Source: Mycobacterium sp. AT1 (GTDB lineage Bacteria; Actinomycetota; Actinomycetes; Mycobacteriales; Mycobacteriaceae). Taken from it: a stretch of DNA of 64,000 bases. Below the pieces are notes generated by a model. That model saw only the letters and a list, made by a program, of their open reading frames with translations. It was not told the origin of the DNA and did no database searches. The position numbers were made by a program, and so were the translations under genes. The stretch is taken from NCBI RefSeq assembly GCF_002043095.1, contig NZ_MVOC01000027.1, positions 186,001 through 250,000 of the forward strand, given 5' to 3'. Below are positions 57,004 to 64,000 of this stretch, piece after piece (within the stretch, counting starts at the first letter, position 1; every line of letters begins with the position of its first letter).

Positions 57004-58023
57004 TCAGCGCGTCAAACCGTGTCTGCGCAGTCCGTCGGCCACGGCTTCCATGGCGTCGACGATGCGGATGCTGGGGTTGAGCTCGGCGCCAGCCAGCGCG
57101 ATGTAGCGCTTGTTCTTGACCGCCGTCATCTCGCGGGTCACCGGATTCGACTCCAGGAACGCGATTTTCGCGGCGGCGTTCTCGGCGGTCTGACTCTTGC
57201 GGGTGAGGTCGCCCAGGATCAGAACGTCGGGGTTGCGTTGCGCCACGGTCTCCCAGCCGATTTGGGGCCAGTCCTCCCTGGCGTCGGAGAATGCGTTCGT
57301 CAGACCGAGGGTGCGCGAGATGATGCCGGGCCCTCCGCAACAACCGGCCAGATAGGGCGACTCGGCGTTGGCGAACCAGTACATTGCGGTCGTGCCGTCG
57401 GCGGTCTTGGTCCCCGACAGCCGCGCAACGCGGTCCTGCATGTCGGTGATGATCGCGTCGCCCCGGTCTCGACGGCCGACGAGTGCTGCCAGGTCGCGAA
57501 TCTCCTGGTAGACGGCGTCGATTTCCAACGTGCTGGAGCGCGCTCCGTCCGAGCTGCCCGCCTCCTTCGTGCACTCGACGGCCGAGACGTAGGAGGGCAC
57601 CCCCAGCTTCTCGAGGTTCTCGGGAGTGGTGACGCCGCCCGCGCCGAGCGTGTCCGGGAACGAGGCCGTGACCAGGTCGGGCTCGGCGTTCAACACCGCT
57701 TCGTACGACGGCGCGGTGTCTGCCAGCCGCTTGACCCCGGCGTTGGCGGCTTCCAAGGACGGCAGGATCGGATCGGTCCAGCCCGCGGTCCCGACCACGC
57801 GGTCGGCCACGCCCAGGGACAGCAGCATTTCGGTGCTGCCCTGGTTGAGGGACACGATCCGTTCGGGGGGCCGCTCCACCGTCACCGTGCGACCGCAGTC
57901 GTCGAGGGAGACGGGATAGCCGGTCTGCGTTGCGGCGGATGGTCGTTCGGCGGCCGGACTACAGCCGGCCAGTGCCACCGCCAGAAGAGAAGCCGCTATC
58001 GAAGCACGACGAGATGTGCGCAT
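57004..58023 (-). CDS. btuF: periplasmic corrinoid/siderophore-binding lipoprotein (BtuF-like)
   Basis: 339 residues. Signal peptide and lipobox LAGC with Cys21. The fold-family entry ERIVSLNQGSTEMLLSLGVADRVVG and the C-terminal NPSIRIVDAMEAVADGLR are typical of class III binding proteins. An insertion with an unusual Cys pair (YLAGCCGGPG) stands out. ATG 58023 is used; 58038 is an alternative. Expression is expected to fall when B12 is abundant because of the riboswitch leader. Confidence 0.87.
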   Translation of the reverse strand: MRTSRRASIAASLLAVALAGCSPAAERPSAATQTGYPVSLDDCGRTVTVERPPERIVSLNQGSTEMLLSLGVADRVVGTAGWTDPILPSLEAANAGVKRLADTAPSYEAVLNAEPDLVTASFPDTLGAGGVTTPENLEKLGVPSYVSAVECTKEAGSSDGARSSTLEIDAVYQEIRDLAALVGRRDRGDAIITDMQDRVARLSGTKTADGTTAMYWFANAESPYLAGCCGGPGIISRTLGLTNAFSDAREDWPQIGWETVAQRNPDVLILGDLTRKSQTAENAAAKIAFLESNPVTREMTAVKNKRYIALAGAELNPSIRIVDAMEAVADGLRRHGLTR

Positions 58024-58084
58024 GACGAGCCTTTGCATCAGGGGTCCAGTCAGCGAGACCCGATGAGTAGCCTGCGGGGAGGAC

Positions 58085-58265
58085 CGCAGGCGCCAGCAGG
58101 TCTTCGGACTCGGGGGTCGTCCTCCGCGGGCCGCCTTCCCGGAAGCGTCGCTTCCAGTGGCTCTCGACTGTCGAGTGGTCCGCCTCGTATCCCCATACCG
58201 CTGCGCGTCAGTCCCGGATTCTCACCGGGTTCCCTACTCCTCACGGAGGTGACTGGCGCCCACAG
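58085..58265 (-). promoter_or_regulatory. cobalamin riboswitch
   Basis: On the minus strand in the leader of the BtuFCD-type operon. The conserved core reads GGGAACCCGGTGAGAATCC then GGGACTGACGCGCAGC, matching the GGGAA..GGTG.AA.TCC..(G)AC.G element of cobalamin riboswitches. The closing box is GAGTCCGAAGACCTGC (around 58096-58113). The arms in between fold as GC-rich stems (GAAGCG/CGCTTC). It should turn off the operon when adenosylcobalamin is bound. Confidence 0.92.
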
Positions 58266-58331
58266 CTTAGCCACAGCGTCGGCCCTAGGACCGCGCCACG
58301 TCTCGGAACGCCTTCGCCGGCGCAAGTCACG

Positions 58332-59135
58332 TCACGGGGTGACGGTGTGCAGCTCCACGCCTAGGTCGGTGATCCGGCCGCTCGTTCGCTCGGGAAGCTG
58401 GTCGTCGGTGACGATCATGTCGAGCTTGGCAAGCGGGGCAACGTGGAACTTGGCGTTGGCGCCGTATTTCGTGCTGTCGGCCAACAGGATGCACTCCGAG
58501 CTGGCGGCCATGGCTGCTGTCTTGAGCTCGACCTTGTCCAGCGAGAAGGAACTCACGCCACGCGAGATGCTCCAGGCTCCGGTGCTCATGAAGAACAGGT
58601 CGAGGTTGATCGCGCCGAGCGTGTTGGCCGCGAGACGCCCGCTGCTGGAACCGCTGGAGCGGTCGACGATGCCACCCGTGTGAATGATCTCGACGTTGGG
58701 CAGGTCGAACAAGCTGGTGGCGATCAGGAAGTCGTTCGTGACGACGGTGAGATCCTTCTTGTCAGCCAGCAACGGGACGAGCGCTTGGCACGTCGTCCCG
58801 GCGTCCAGGTAGATCACCATGGCGTCGGCGATCACACCCGCCGCGAAGCGGGCAATGGCGGTCTTTCGAGGAAGTTCGAGGACCGCTCGGGACAGTCGCT
58901 CCCTCGGCGGTTCCGCGCCGATGGGACCGGCACTCGCCAATCGGACCCCTCCCTTGACCGAGACCACGCGTCCCTCCGCTTCCAGCGCGGCGATGTCTCG
59001 GCGCACCGTCATGTGGGACACACCCAGGTAGTCGGTCAGGATCCGCGTTCCGACGATTCCCTCGTCACGGAGTAGTTGCAACAGCTTCGCCTGCCGCTGT
59101 TCGGGGATCAGCGGCGTGCTGTGGCCTGCGGTCAC
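58332..59135 (-). CDS. DeoR-family sugar-metabolism repressor
   Basis: 267 residues. N-terminal HTH: EQRQAKLLQLLRDEGIV and TRILTDYLGVSHMTVRRDI, then the DeoR C-terminal sensor with IYLDAGTTCQALVPLL, VVTNDFLIA, HTGG and LLADSTKYG. Sensor domains of this type bind sugar phosphates. GTG at 59135 with AGGAG 8 bp upstream is preferred to ATG at 59159. Divergent from the second KDPG-aldolase operon, its likely target, and perhaps self-regulated. Confidence 0.88.
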   Translation of the reverse strand: MTAGHSTPLIPEQRQAKLLQLLRDEGIVGTRILTDYLGVSHMTVRRDIAALEAEGRVVSVKGGVRLASAGPIGAEPPRERLSRAVLELPRKTAIARFAAGVIADAMVIYLDAGTTCQALVPLLADKKDLTVVTNDFLIATSLFDLPNVEIIHTGGIVDRSSGSSSGRLAANTLGAINLDLFFMSTGAWSISRGVSSFSLDKVELKTAAMAASSECILLADSTKYGANAKFHVAPLAKLDMIVTDDQLPERTSGRITDLGVELHTVTP

Positions 59136-59169
59136 GTTCGTCGCTCCTGTGCTCGGCATTGACTTCTTT

Positions 59170-59247
59170 GTGTGAATCGGCGTGAGCCAATGTTAACGGC
59201 GACCATCGGAATGTTGCCATATGTTAATCGGTGGGATACCGTGTGAA
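59170..59247. promoter_or_regulatory. divergent promoter with repeated DeoR-type operator motifs
   Basis: AATGTTAACGG (59189-59199), AATGTTG (59210-59216) and ATATGTTAATCGG (59219-59231) are near-direct repeats of A-TGTTAA-CGG. GTGTGAAT also occurs twice (59170-59177 and 59241-59248). This AT-rich cluster between the DeoR gene and the aldolase operon is the probable operator array. Confidence 0.5.
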
Positions 59248-59250
59248 TTT

Positions 59251-59919
59251 ATGGGAAGTAAGTTGCATCACATGAAGGCCATCGACGAGACCGGCGCCAT
59301 ATTGATCGTCAGGCTCGACAACGCCAAGGACGCACTGGAGGTCTCTCGCGCCGCCGTCGACGGAGGCATTCGAGCGCTGGAGATAACGCTGTCGGTGCCC
59401 GGCGCCCTTCACGTCATCGAAACCCTCGCCGAGGAGTACCGCGACCAAGGAGTCCTGGTCGGCGCCGGAACCGTCCTCGACGAGCAATCCGCCTATCGGG
59501 CAATCGAAGTCGGTGCCCAGCTGCTCGTCAGCCCTCAACTGAACCCGGACATGATCGCCGTGGCCAACCGCTACCAGGCGATCTCGGTCAGCGGCGCGTT
59601 CACCCCGACCGAGATCGTCAACACCATCCAATGCGGTGCCGACATCGTCAAACTCTTTCCCGCCGAATTCGTCGGCCCCCGCTACGTCCAGACGGTGATG
59701 GCACCGTTGCCGCAGGTTCCCATCCTGCCCGCGGGTGGCGTCACCCCCGAGAACGTCGCGGACTGGTTCTCCGCAGGCGCCACCGCCGTCGGCGTTGGCA
59801 GCTTCGTCACCAAGGCCGCCGACGGCGGCACCGACTACCAGCGCGTCACCGAGGCGGCGAAGACGTTCCTCAGCGCCATCACGCGCGCCCGTTCCGCCTC
59901 CGACGACCACACGAACTAG
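59251..59919 (+). CDS. second KDPG/KHG-type aldolase (class I)
   Basis: About 222 residues. LEITLSVPGALHVIE (catalytic Glu), VGAGTVLDEQ, LLVSPQLNP, Schiff-base Lys in DIVKLFPAEFVGP and LPAGGVTPENV. It differs strongly from the copy at 48286-48939, so it may act on another 2-keto-3-deoxy sugar phosphate such as the galactonate derivative. Starts at 59221 and 59272 are possible; 59251 is used. First gene of the DeoR-controlled operon. Confidence 0.85.
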   Translation: MGSKLHHMKAIDETGAILIVRLDNAKDALEVSRAAVDGGIRALEITLSVPGALHVIETLAEEYRDQGVLVGAGTVLDEQSAYRAIEVGAQLLVSPQLNPDMIAVANRYQAISVSGAFTPTEIVNTIQCGADIVKLFPAEFVGPRYVQTVMAPLPQVPILPAGGVTPENVADWFSAGATAVGVGSFVTKAADGGTDYQRVTEAAKTFLSAITRARSASDDHTN

Positions 59920-59946
59920 CGCGCCTCCCACCAACGAAAGCTGACC

Positions 59947-61248
59947 ATGACCACCTCCGACAACAGCGTCGACGTCGACACCTTGACCGAGCGGCCAGCA
60001 GGGCGTCACTCCCGATTACGGTGGGGATTCGTCGTGCTCATCGTCGTGGCCGGCGTCGTCAACTACCTCGACCGGAACACCCTCAGCATCGCCAACACGA
60101 CGATCGCCGCGGATCTGGGCTTGAACACGATCCACATGGGCTTGTTGCTCTCGGCATTCTCGTGGCCGTACGCGATCGCCAACCTCCCCGCTGGGTACCT
60201 GGTCGACAAGTACGGCGCGAAGAAGATGTTCGCCTGGGCTGCCGCAATGTGGTCGGTCGTCACCATGCTCACGGCGACCGTCAGCTCGTTCGGGGTGCTC
60301 TACGCCATGCGGGTGGCACTTGGCATCGCCGAATCGCCGTTCTTCACCTCGGGCCTCAAGGTTTCCGAACGCTGGTACGCCAAAGACGAACGCTCCCTTC
60401 CGATTTCGATCATCAACACGGGGTCGCAGATCGCCAACGCGATCGCGCCACCCCTGCTGACGTTTCTCATGCTGACCATGACCTGGCGGGGCATGTTCCT
60501 CGTCGTGGGGGCCTTCGGCCTTCTGGTGGCGGCGGTGTGGGTGAAGGTCTACCGCGATCCCACCCTGCGCGAGGAGATCGCGATCAAGGGCGCCGAGGTC
60601 GACGACGACGCGGAGGTCACCGAAAAGGCCAGCTGGATGTCGCTGTTGCGCCAACCGAACACCTGGTTCATGGTCGTCGGTGCGTTCGGCGTGTTCTACA
60701 TGGTCTGGGTCTACCTCACCTGGCTGCCCAGCTACCTACAGACGAGCCGCGGCTTCAGCTTGAAGGAAATCGGCTGGGTGGCGTCGCTGCCCTTCCTCTG
60801 CGGTGTTCTCGGCGTGCTGACCGGTGGATACGTGTCGTCCAGGCTGATCAAGCGCGGGGTGAAATCCCTCACCGCCCGCAAGATTCCCATCGTGGGGGGC
60901 GCGATCCTGGCAGCGGCGTCGGTCCTACCGGTGACCCAGATCCACAACATCGTCGTCGTCATCATCTTGCTCTGCGCCGGCTACTTCTTCGCGCAGGTAC
61001 CGATCGGAGTCATCTGGACCCTTGCATCCGATCTTGCCGAGAGGCACCAGGTCGCCTCGCTGGGAGCGATTCAGAACTTCGGCGGCTTCGTCGGCGCGGC
61101 AACGGCGCCCATCGTCACCGGCGTCATCCTCGACGCCACGGGTGGAAACTACACGCTGGTCTTCCTCGTCGGCGGCATCCTGCTCCTGGTGGGCGGCGCC
61201 TCCTACGGAATCTTCGTCAAGGACCGGACGACCGCCACCGCGATCTGA
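59947..61248 (+). CDS. ACS-family MFS transporter for hexuronate/hexarate/aldonate
   Basis: 433 residues, twelve spans. Family features are VNYLDRNTLSIA in TM1, GYLVDKYGAKKM (motif A), VALGIAESPFFTSGLKV, ERWYAKDER and INTGSQIANAIAPP. These match the anion:cation symporters such as glucarate, galactonate and hexuronate transporters. It follows the aldolase by 27 bp and precedes a kinase, so the three form an import-phosphorylate-cleave module. Confidence 0.9.
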   Translation: MTTSDNSVDVDTLTERPAGRHSRLRWGFVVLIVVAGVVNYLDRNTLSIANTTIAADLGLNTIHMGLLLSAFSWPYAIANLPAGYLVDKYGAKKMFAWAAAMWSVVTMLTATVSSFGVLYAMRVALGIAESPFFTSGLKVSERWYAKDERSLPISIINTGSQIANAIAPPLLTFLMLTMTWRGMFLVVGAFGLLVAAVWVKVYRDPTLREEIAIKGAEVDDDAEVTEKASWMSLLRQPNTWFMVVGAFGVFYMVWVYLTWLPSYLQTSRGFSLKEIGWVASLPFLCGVLGVLTGGYVSSRLIKRGVKSLTARKIPIVGGAILAAASVLPVTQIHNIVVVIILLCAGYFFAQVPIGVIWTLASDLAERHQVASLGAIQNFGGFVGAATAPIVTGVILDATGGNYTLVFLVGGILLLVGGASYGIFVKDRTTATAI

Positions 61249-61289
61249 AAGTCGATGCAGTGCAACGCTTCGGACATGAAAGAGAGTCG

Positions 61290-61871
61290 ATGACACCAAC
61301 GGCCTTCTTCGTCATCGGGCCCGCGGGATCGGGCAAGTCCACGGTCAGCAGGGCCATCGCCCACCGATACGGCGCCGCCTACCTCAACAAGGACACCCTG
61401 GCGACGACGTTCACCGAGTACATCCTGCACGCGAACGGATTCGACGAGAACGAACGCGACAACAACGAGTTCTATCAGAACGTCGTCATGCCCCTTGAGT
61501 ACGAGACTCTGCTCAGAACCTGCGGCGACAACCTCCGCCTCGGGACTTCCGTCGTGCTAGACGCCCCATTCGGCCGCTACTTCGCCGATCGTGGATACCT
61601 CGAAACAGCGGCGCGGCAATATGATTGGCCAGATGCCGAACTCGTCGTCGTACACGTCAAGGCCGACGGTGACACGGTCTTCAACCGCGTCGTCGAGCGC
61701 CGCAACGGCCGAGACAACTGGAAGGTCGAGCACTGGGACGAGTTCTGGAAGACCCAGCACACCGAGTGCCTCTGGGACTCAGCTCATCATCTCGTCGTAG
61801 ACAACGACGGTCCCGTGCTCGACCTGACGGCATTCGACCAGGCGGTCGCGGCCATCACGACGAAGCGGTAG
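61290..61871 (+). CDS. P-loop small-molecule kinase (AAA/gluconokinase-like)
   Basis: 193 residues. Walker A GPAGSGKST at residues 9-17, YLNKDTLATTF as in shikimate/gluconate-type kinases, a VVLDAPFGRYF second motif, then ELVVVHVKADGDTVFNRVVERRNGRDNW (lid with Arg). It shares no features with PfkB or FGGY kinases. In the operon it takes the place expected for a 2-keto-3-deoxy-sugar kinase; this role is inferred. AAGAGAG about 5 bp before the ATG. Confidence 0.75.
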   Translation: MTPTAFFVIGPAGSGKSTVSRAIAHRYGAAYLNKDTLATTFTEYILHANGFDENERDNNEFYQNVVMPLEYETLLRTCGDNLRLGTSVVLDAPFGRYFADRGYLETAARQYDWPDAELVVVHVKADGDTVFNRVVERRNGRDNWKVEHWDEFWKTQHTECLWDSAHHLVVDNDGPVLDLTAFDQAVAAITTKR

Positions 61872-61898
61872 CAGCCCGCGTCAGCCCGCACCCGCAGA

Positions 61899-61914
61899 CT
61901 GGACATATGTCTGG
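61899..61914. promoter_or_regulatory. TetR-type operator, upstream site
   Basis: CTGGACATATGTCTGG, with a perfect GACATATGTC core. It matches the site at 62041-62056 in CTGGACA-N2-TGTC. Lies between the kinase stop and the TetR gene. Confidence 0.5.
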
Positions 61915-61945
61915 TTTGGGAGTCTGCGAGGCGAGGTCTCGGTAG

Positions 61946-61964
61946 CGCACTTCGCCAAAGTGCG
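61946..61964. terminator. hairpin after the aldolase-transporter-kinase operon
   Basis: Perfect stem CGCACTT/AAGTGCG with loop CGCCA, 75 bp after the kinase stop. No T-tract. It could alternatively be an operator. Confidence 0.45.
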
Positions 61965-62012
61965 TTGGATCGTCCGCCAAACATCGCAATTTTCCGCGCC
62001 TTCTGCATCGGC

Positions 62013-62056
62013 TTGCCCAGGCGCGCAGGTCATGCATATTCTGGACACATGTCCAG
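62013..62056 (+). promoter_or_regulatory. leaderless promoter and start-codon operator of the TetR gene
   Basis: TTGCCC (62013-62018) and TATTCT (62037-62042) are spaced 18 bp like -35/-10 boxes. The expected start of transcription, about 7 bp later, falls on the A of the ATG at 62049, so the mRNA would have no leader. CTGGACACATGTCCAG (62041-62056) is an inverted repeat with 7-bp arms that covers the -10 edge and the start codon, which suits autorepression. Confidence 0.5.
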
Positions 62057-62645
62057 TGGAGACTTGTCCGACGTTACCGAGCTAGAGGCTCGTCGGCACC
62101 GCCGGTCGCGCGCCGAGGCATCGACGAAGTTGATCGACGCGACGGTCGACCTGCTCCGCCAGTCCTCGATGGACGCCATCTCCGTCAACGAGGTGGCCGC
62201 CCGAGCTGGCGTACCGGCCACGACCGCAGCCCAGCTGTTCTCCTCCACCGACGAACTCGTCGTCGAAACCTGCCTCCGCCGGATCCGGGGCGTCGAGCTG
62301 AGCACCGACGCCAACCACGGCTCGCTCACCCGGGTGGCCGAGCAACTCAGCCACATGATGTTGGTCGTCGCCGAGGAACCGGCGATCGCGTCGGCCTGCG
62401 CGGCGGTCTTCCTCGACAGCGGACCGACCGCCGACCGAGCCCGCGAACAGATCGGCCTGGAGATCCGTCGACTGATCGCTTCTGCGGTCGGCCCAGGGTC
62501 GTGGCCCGAGGTGATCGCCACGCTCGAGTTGGTGTTCTCCGGAGCCCTCATTCAGGCGGCGGCCGGAACGATGACCTTTCAGCGAGCCGCGGACCGCGTC
62601 CAGACCGCCGTCGGCCTCATCCTCGAGGGCGTCCCGCAGCGCTGA
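62049..62645 (+). CDS. TetR-family transcriptional regulator
   Basis: 198 residues. HTH at about 17-65: RAEASTKLIDATVDLLRQ, then ISVNEVAARAGVPATTAAQLFSSTDELV. The C-terminal ligand domain is helical and has no recognised subgroup. The ATG lies inside a palindrome matching a second site 140 bp upstream, so it probably controls itself. The FprB-like gene follows 41 bp later and is probably co-transcribed. Confidence 0.85.
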   Translation: MSSGDLSDVTELEARRHRRSRAEASTKLIDATVDLLRQSSMDAISVNEVAARAGVPATTAAQLFSSTDELVVETCLRRIRGVELSTDANHGSLTRVAEQLSHMMLVVAEEPAIASACAAVFLDSGPTADRAREQIGLEIRRLIASAVGPGSWPEVIATLELVFSGALIQAAAGTMTFQRAADRVQTAVGLILEGVPQR

Positions 62646-62686
62646 CCCCGCACGTCCTTCCTCCCCCATCCGAAAGGCCCGTCGAC

Positions 62687-64000
62687 GTGGCGTACGTGAT
62701 CACGCAGAACTGCTGCAAGGACGCCAGCTGTGTTCCGGTGTGTCCGGTGGACTGCATCCGACCCGTCGGCGGCGCCGGAGAATTCACCGACACCGAGATG
62801 CTCTACATCGATCCGGAGGCGTGCATCGATTGCGGCGCATGCATGGACGAGTGCCCCGTCGGCGCGGTCCACTACGAGGACGACCTCCCGGAGTCGTTGG
62901 CGCTCTTCAAGGACATCAACGCCGCGTACTTCGAGCGCCACCCACTCGAACCGGACACGTCGACGCCCGCACCCAAGCATCGCCCCGTGACACCGGGACG
63001 ACTGCGGATCGCGGTCGTCGGCGCCGGTCCCGCAGCGTGCTACGCCGCAAGCGAATTGATCGCAGTCGACGGCGTCGAGGTCGACCTCTTCGAGCGGTTG
63101 CCGACCCCGTACGGACTCATCCGTGCGGGCGTCGCCCCCGACCACCAGCACACCAAATCCGTCGTCGACGTCTTCCAACGCTCCTTCGCCTCACCGCGTT
63201 TCAGAACCCACTTCAACGTCGAGGTCGGCCGCGACGTCACCCACGACGACCTGCTCGCCCACCATCACGCGGTGATCTACGCCGTCGGCGCCACCCGCAC
63301 CCGTGATCTCGGGATTCCCGGCGAAGACCTGACGGGAAGTCATGCGGCGTCCGACTTCGTGGGCTGGTACAACGGCCATCCCGATCACGCCGGGCACGAG
63401 TTCGACCTGACCGGTAGGCGCGCAGTGATCGTCGGCAACGGAAACGTCGCCGTCGACGTCGCCCGCATCCTGCTGGCCACCCCCGAACACCTTGCCTCCA
63501 CCGACGTCGCCCGTCACGCGCTGGAGTCGTTGCACCACAGCCAAATCGACGAAGTGGTCATCATGGGACGACGGGGGTTGCGCCACGCCGCCTTCTCCGT
63601 AGGCGAGTTCCTGGCACTGGGAAATCTGGACGGGGTCGACATCGTGATCGACGGTGACGACGACCTCGATGCCAGGCCAGACGACGACGTCGAAACCGCG
63701 ACCAAGCTCGACATCGCCCGCGAGTACGCTGCTCGGCCGACGACACCGGGTAACAAACGAATCCTGTTCCGCTTTCTGGCGTCTCCAGTCGACGTCGTCG
63801 GCGAGCATCGCGTCGAGGGTGTCCACGTCGTCAGAAACAGCTCGGGTGAAGGCGGCGGCCTGGTGCTCGGAGATCCGGCGACCGACACCGAACTCGTCGA
63901 GACGGGGCTGGTATTGCGCTCGATCGGCTACCGCGGCTCCGAAATCGACGGCGTGGCGTGGGACTCGGCCGCCGGCGTCATTCCGAACGTGGCTGGTCGA
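62687..64000 (+). CDS. fprB: FprB-type ferredoxin / ferredoxin-NADP reductase fusion (3' end outside window)
   Basis: 438 codons visible. The N-terminal ferredoxin has cysteines at 9/10, 15, 19 and 23 (CCKDASCVPVCPVDC) and a second set in CIDCGACMDECPVGA, fitting a seven-iron or two-cluster domain. The adrenodoxin-reductase-like domain follows: GAGPAACYAA (FAD), RLPTPYGLIRAGVAPDH, and GNGNVAVDVARIL (NADPH). It supplies electrons from NADPH to P450s or other redox partners. GTG start with GAAAGG 9 bp upstream. Unlike most ferredoxins of this type the first cluster starts with adjacent cysteines. Confidence 0.9.
   Translation, partial: MAYVITQNCCKDASCVPVCPVDCIRPVGGAGEFTDTEMLYIDPEACIDCGACMDECPVGAVHYEDDLPESLALFKDINAAYFERHPLEPDTSTPAPKHRPVTPGRLRIAVVGAGPAACYAASELIAVDGVEVDLFERLPTPYGLIRAGVAPDHQHTKSVVDVFQRSFASPRFRTHFNVEVGRDVTHDDLLAHHHAVIYAVGATRTRDLGIPGEDLTGSHAASDFVGWYNGHPDHAGHEFDLTGRRAVIVGNGNVAVDVARILLATPEHLASTDVARHALESLHHSQIDEVVIMGRRGLRHAAFSVGEFLALGNLDGVDIVIDGDDDLDARPDDDVETATKLDIAREYAARPTTPGNKRILFRFLASPVDVVGEHRVEGVHVVRNSSGEGGGLVLGDPATDTELVETGLVLRSIGYRGSEIDGVAWDSAAGVIPNVAGR

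Overview
The window is high-GC actinobacterial DNA, most probably from a fast-growing environmental mycobacterium (Mycolicibacterium-like). The evidence is a complete yrbE-mce-mas operon (about 34.9-45.4 kb), DUF732 and other small mycobacterial secreted proteins, an FprB-type ferredoxin/NADP reductase at the right edge, many 4-bp ATGA/GTGA stop-start overlaps, and frequent GTG starts. I found no tRNA, rRNA, CRISPR array, intact insertion sequence, phage gene or origin. The content is catabolic and transport accessory DNA with several decayed genes.

1-20 kb: an uncharacterised catabolic regulon. It has two paralogous AraC-type activators (2721-3719, 14660-15655), an APC permease truncated at a deletion scar that also removed the start of the next SDR gene, an intact SDR, an NTF2-like protein, and an operon of isochorismatase-like hydrolase, class III aminotransferase, SMP-30-like protein and MFS transporter (9161 down to 5027). 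A dipeptide-type ABC importer (14524 down to 9287), an SDR-MoaF pair and two more SMP-30-like genes follow. A 35-bp element occurs in two promoters 15.7 kb apart (3798-3832 and 19491-19525, 30/35 identical) and may be the shared operator. Decay marks are an aminotransferase pseudogene, a 164-bp segment with 14-bp inverted repeats, and a vestigial gene start near 15.87 kb.

19.5-34.3 kb: after a methyltransferase, a ClbS/DfsB pseudogene and two small secreted proteins comes a largely collinear minus-strand block. It encodes an NTF2-like protein, nitronate monooxygenase, SDR, acyl-CoA dehydrogenase, a GAF-LuxR regulator, a PucR regulator, alcohol dehydrogenase, SCP2-like protein, cytochrome P450, and a phthalate-dioxygenase-reductase-type electron donor. 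A divergent acyl-CoA synthetase lies at its head. Oxidation to alcohol, aldehyde/acid, CoA thioester and beta-oxidation is the natural reading; the substrate is unknown. A 37-codon zinc-ribbon-like ORF may lie between the reductase and the P450.

34.3-47.3 kb: a CAP-domain secreted protein, two Mce-associated membrane proteins, MceF-MceA, YrbEB and YrbEA (transcribed right to left), then an aldehyde dehydrogenase.

47.3-55.1 kb: a hexonate/hexuronate operon (fructuronate reductase-type enzyme, idonate/gulonate 5-dehydrogenase, MFS transporter, D-mannonate dehydratase, KDPG aldolase, KDG kinase) with a divergent IclR regulator. Together they convert an aldonate to pyruvate and glyceraldehyde-3-phosphate. 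55.1-58.3 kb: a BtuFCD-type ABC importer behind a cobalamin riboswitch. 58.3-61.9 kb: a DeoR regulator divergent from a second KDPG aldolase, an ACS-family sugar-acid transporter and a P-loop kinase. 61.9-64 kb: a TetR regulator, probably leaderless with a palindrome over its start codon, and an FprB-like protein running off the window.
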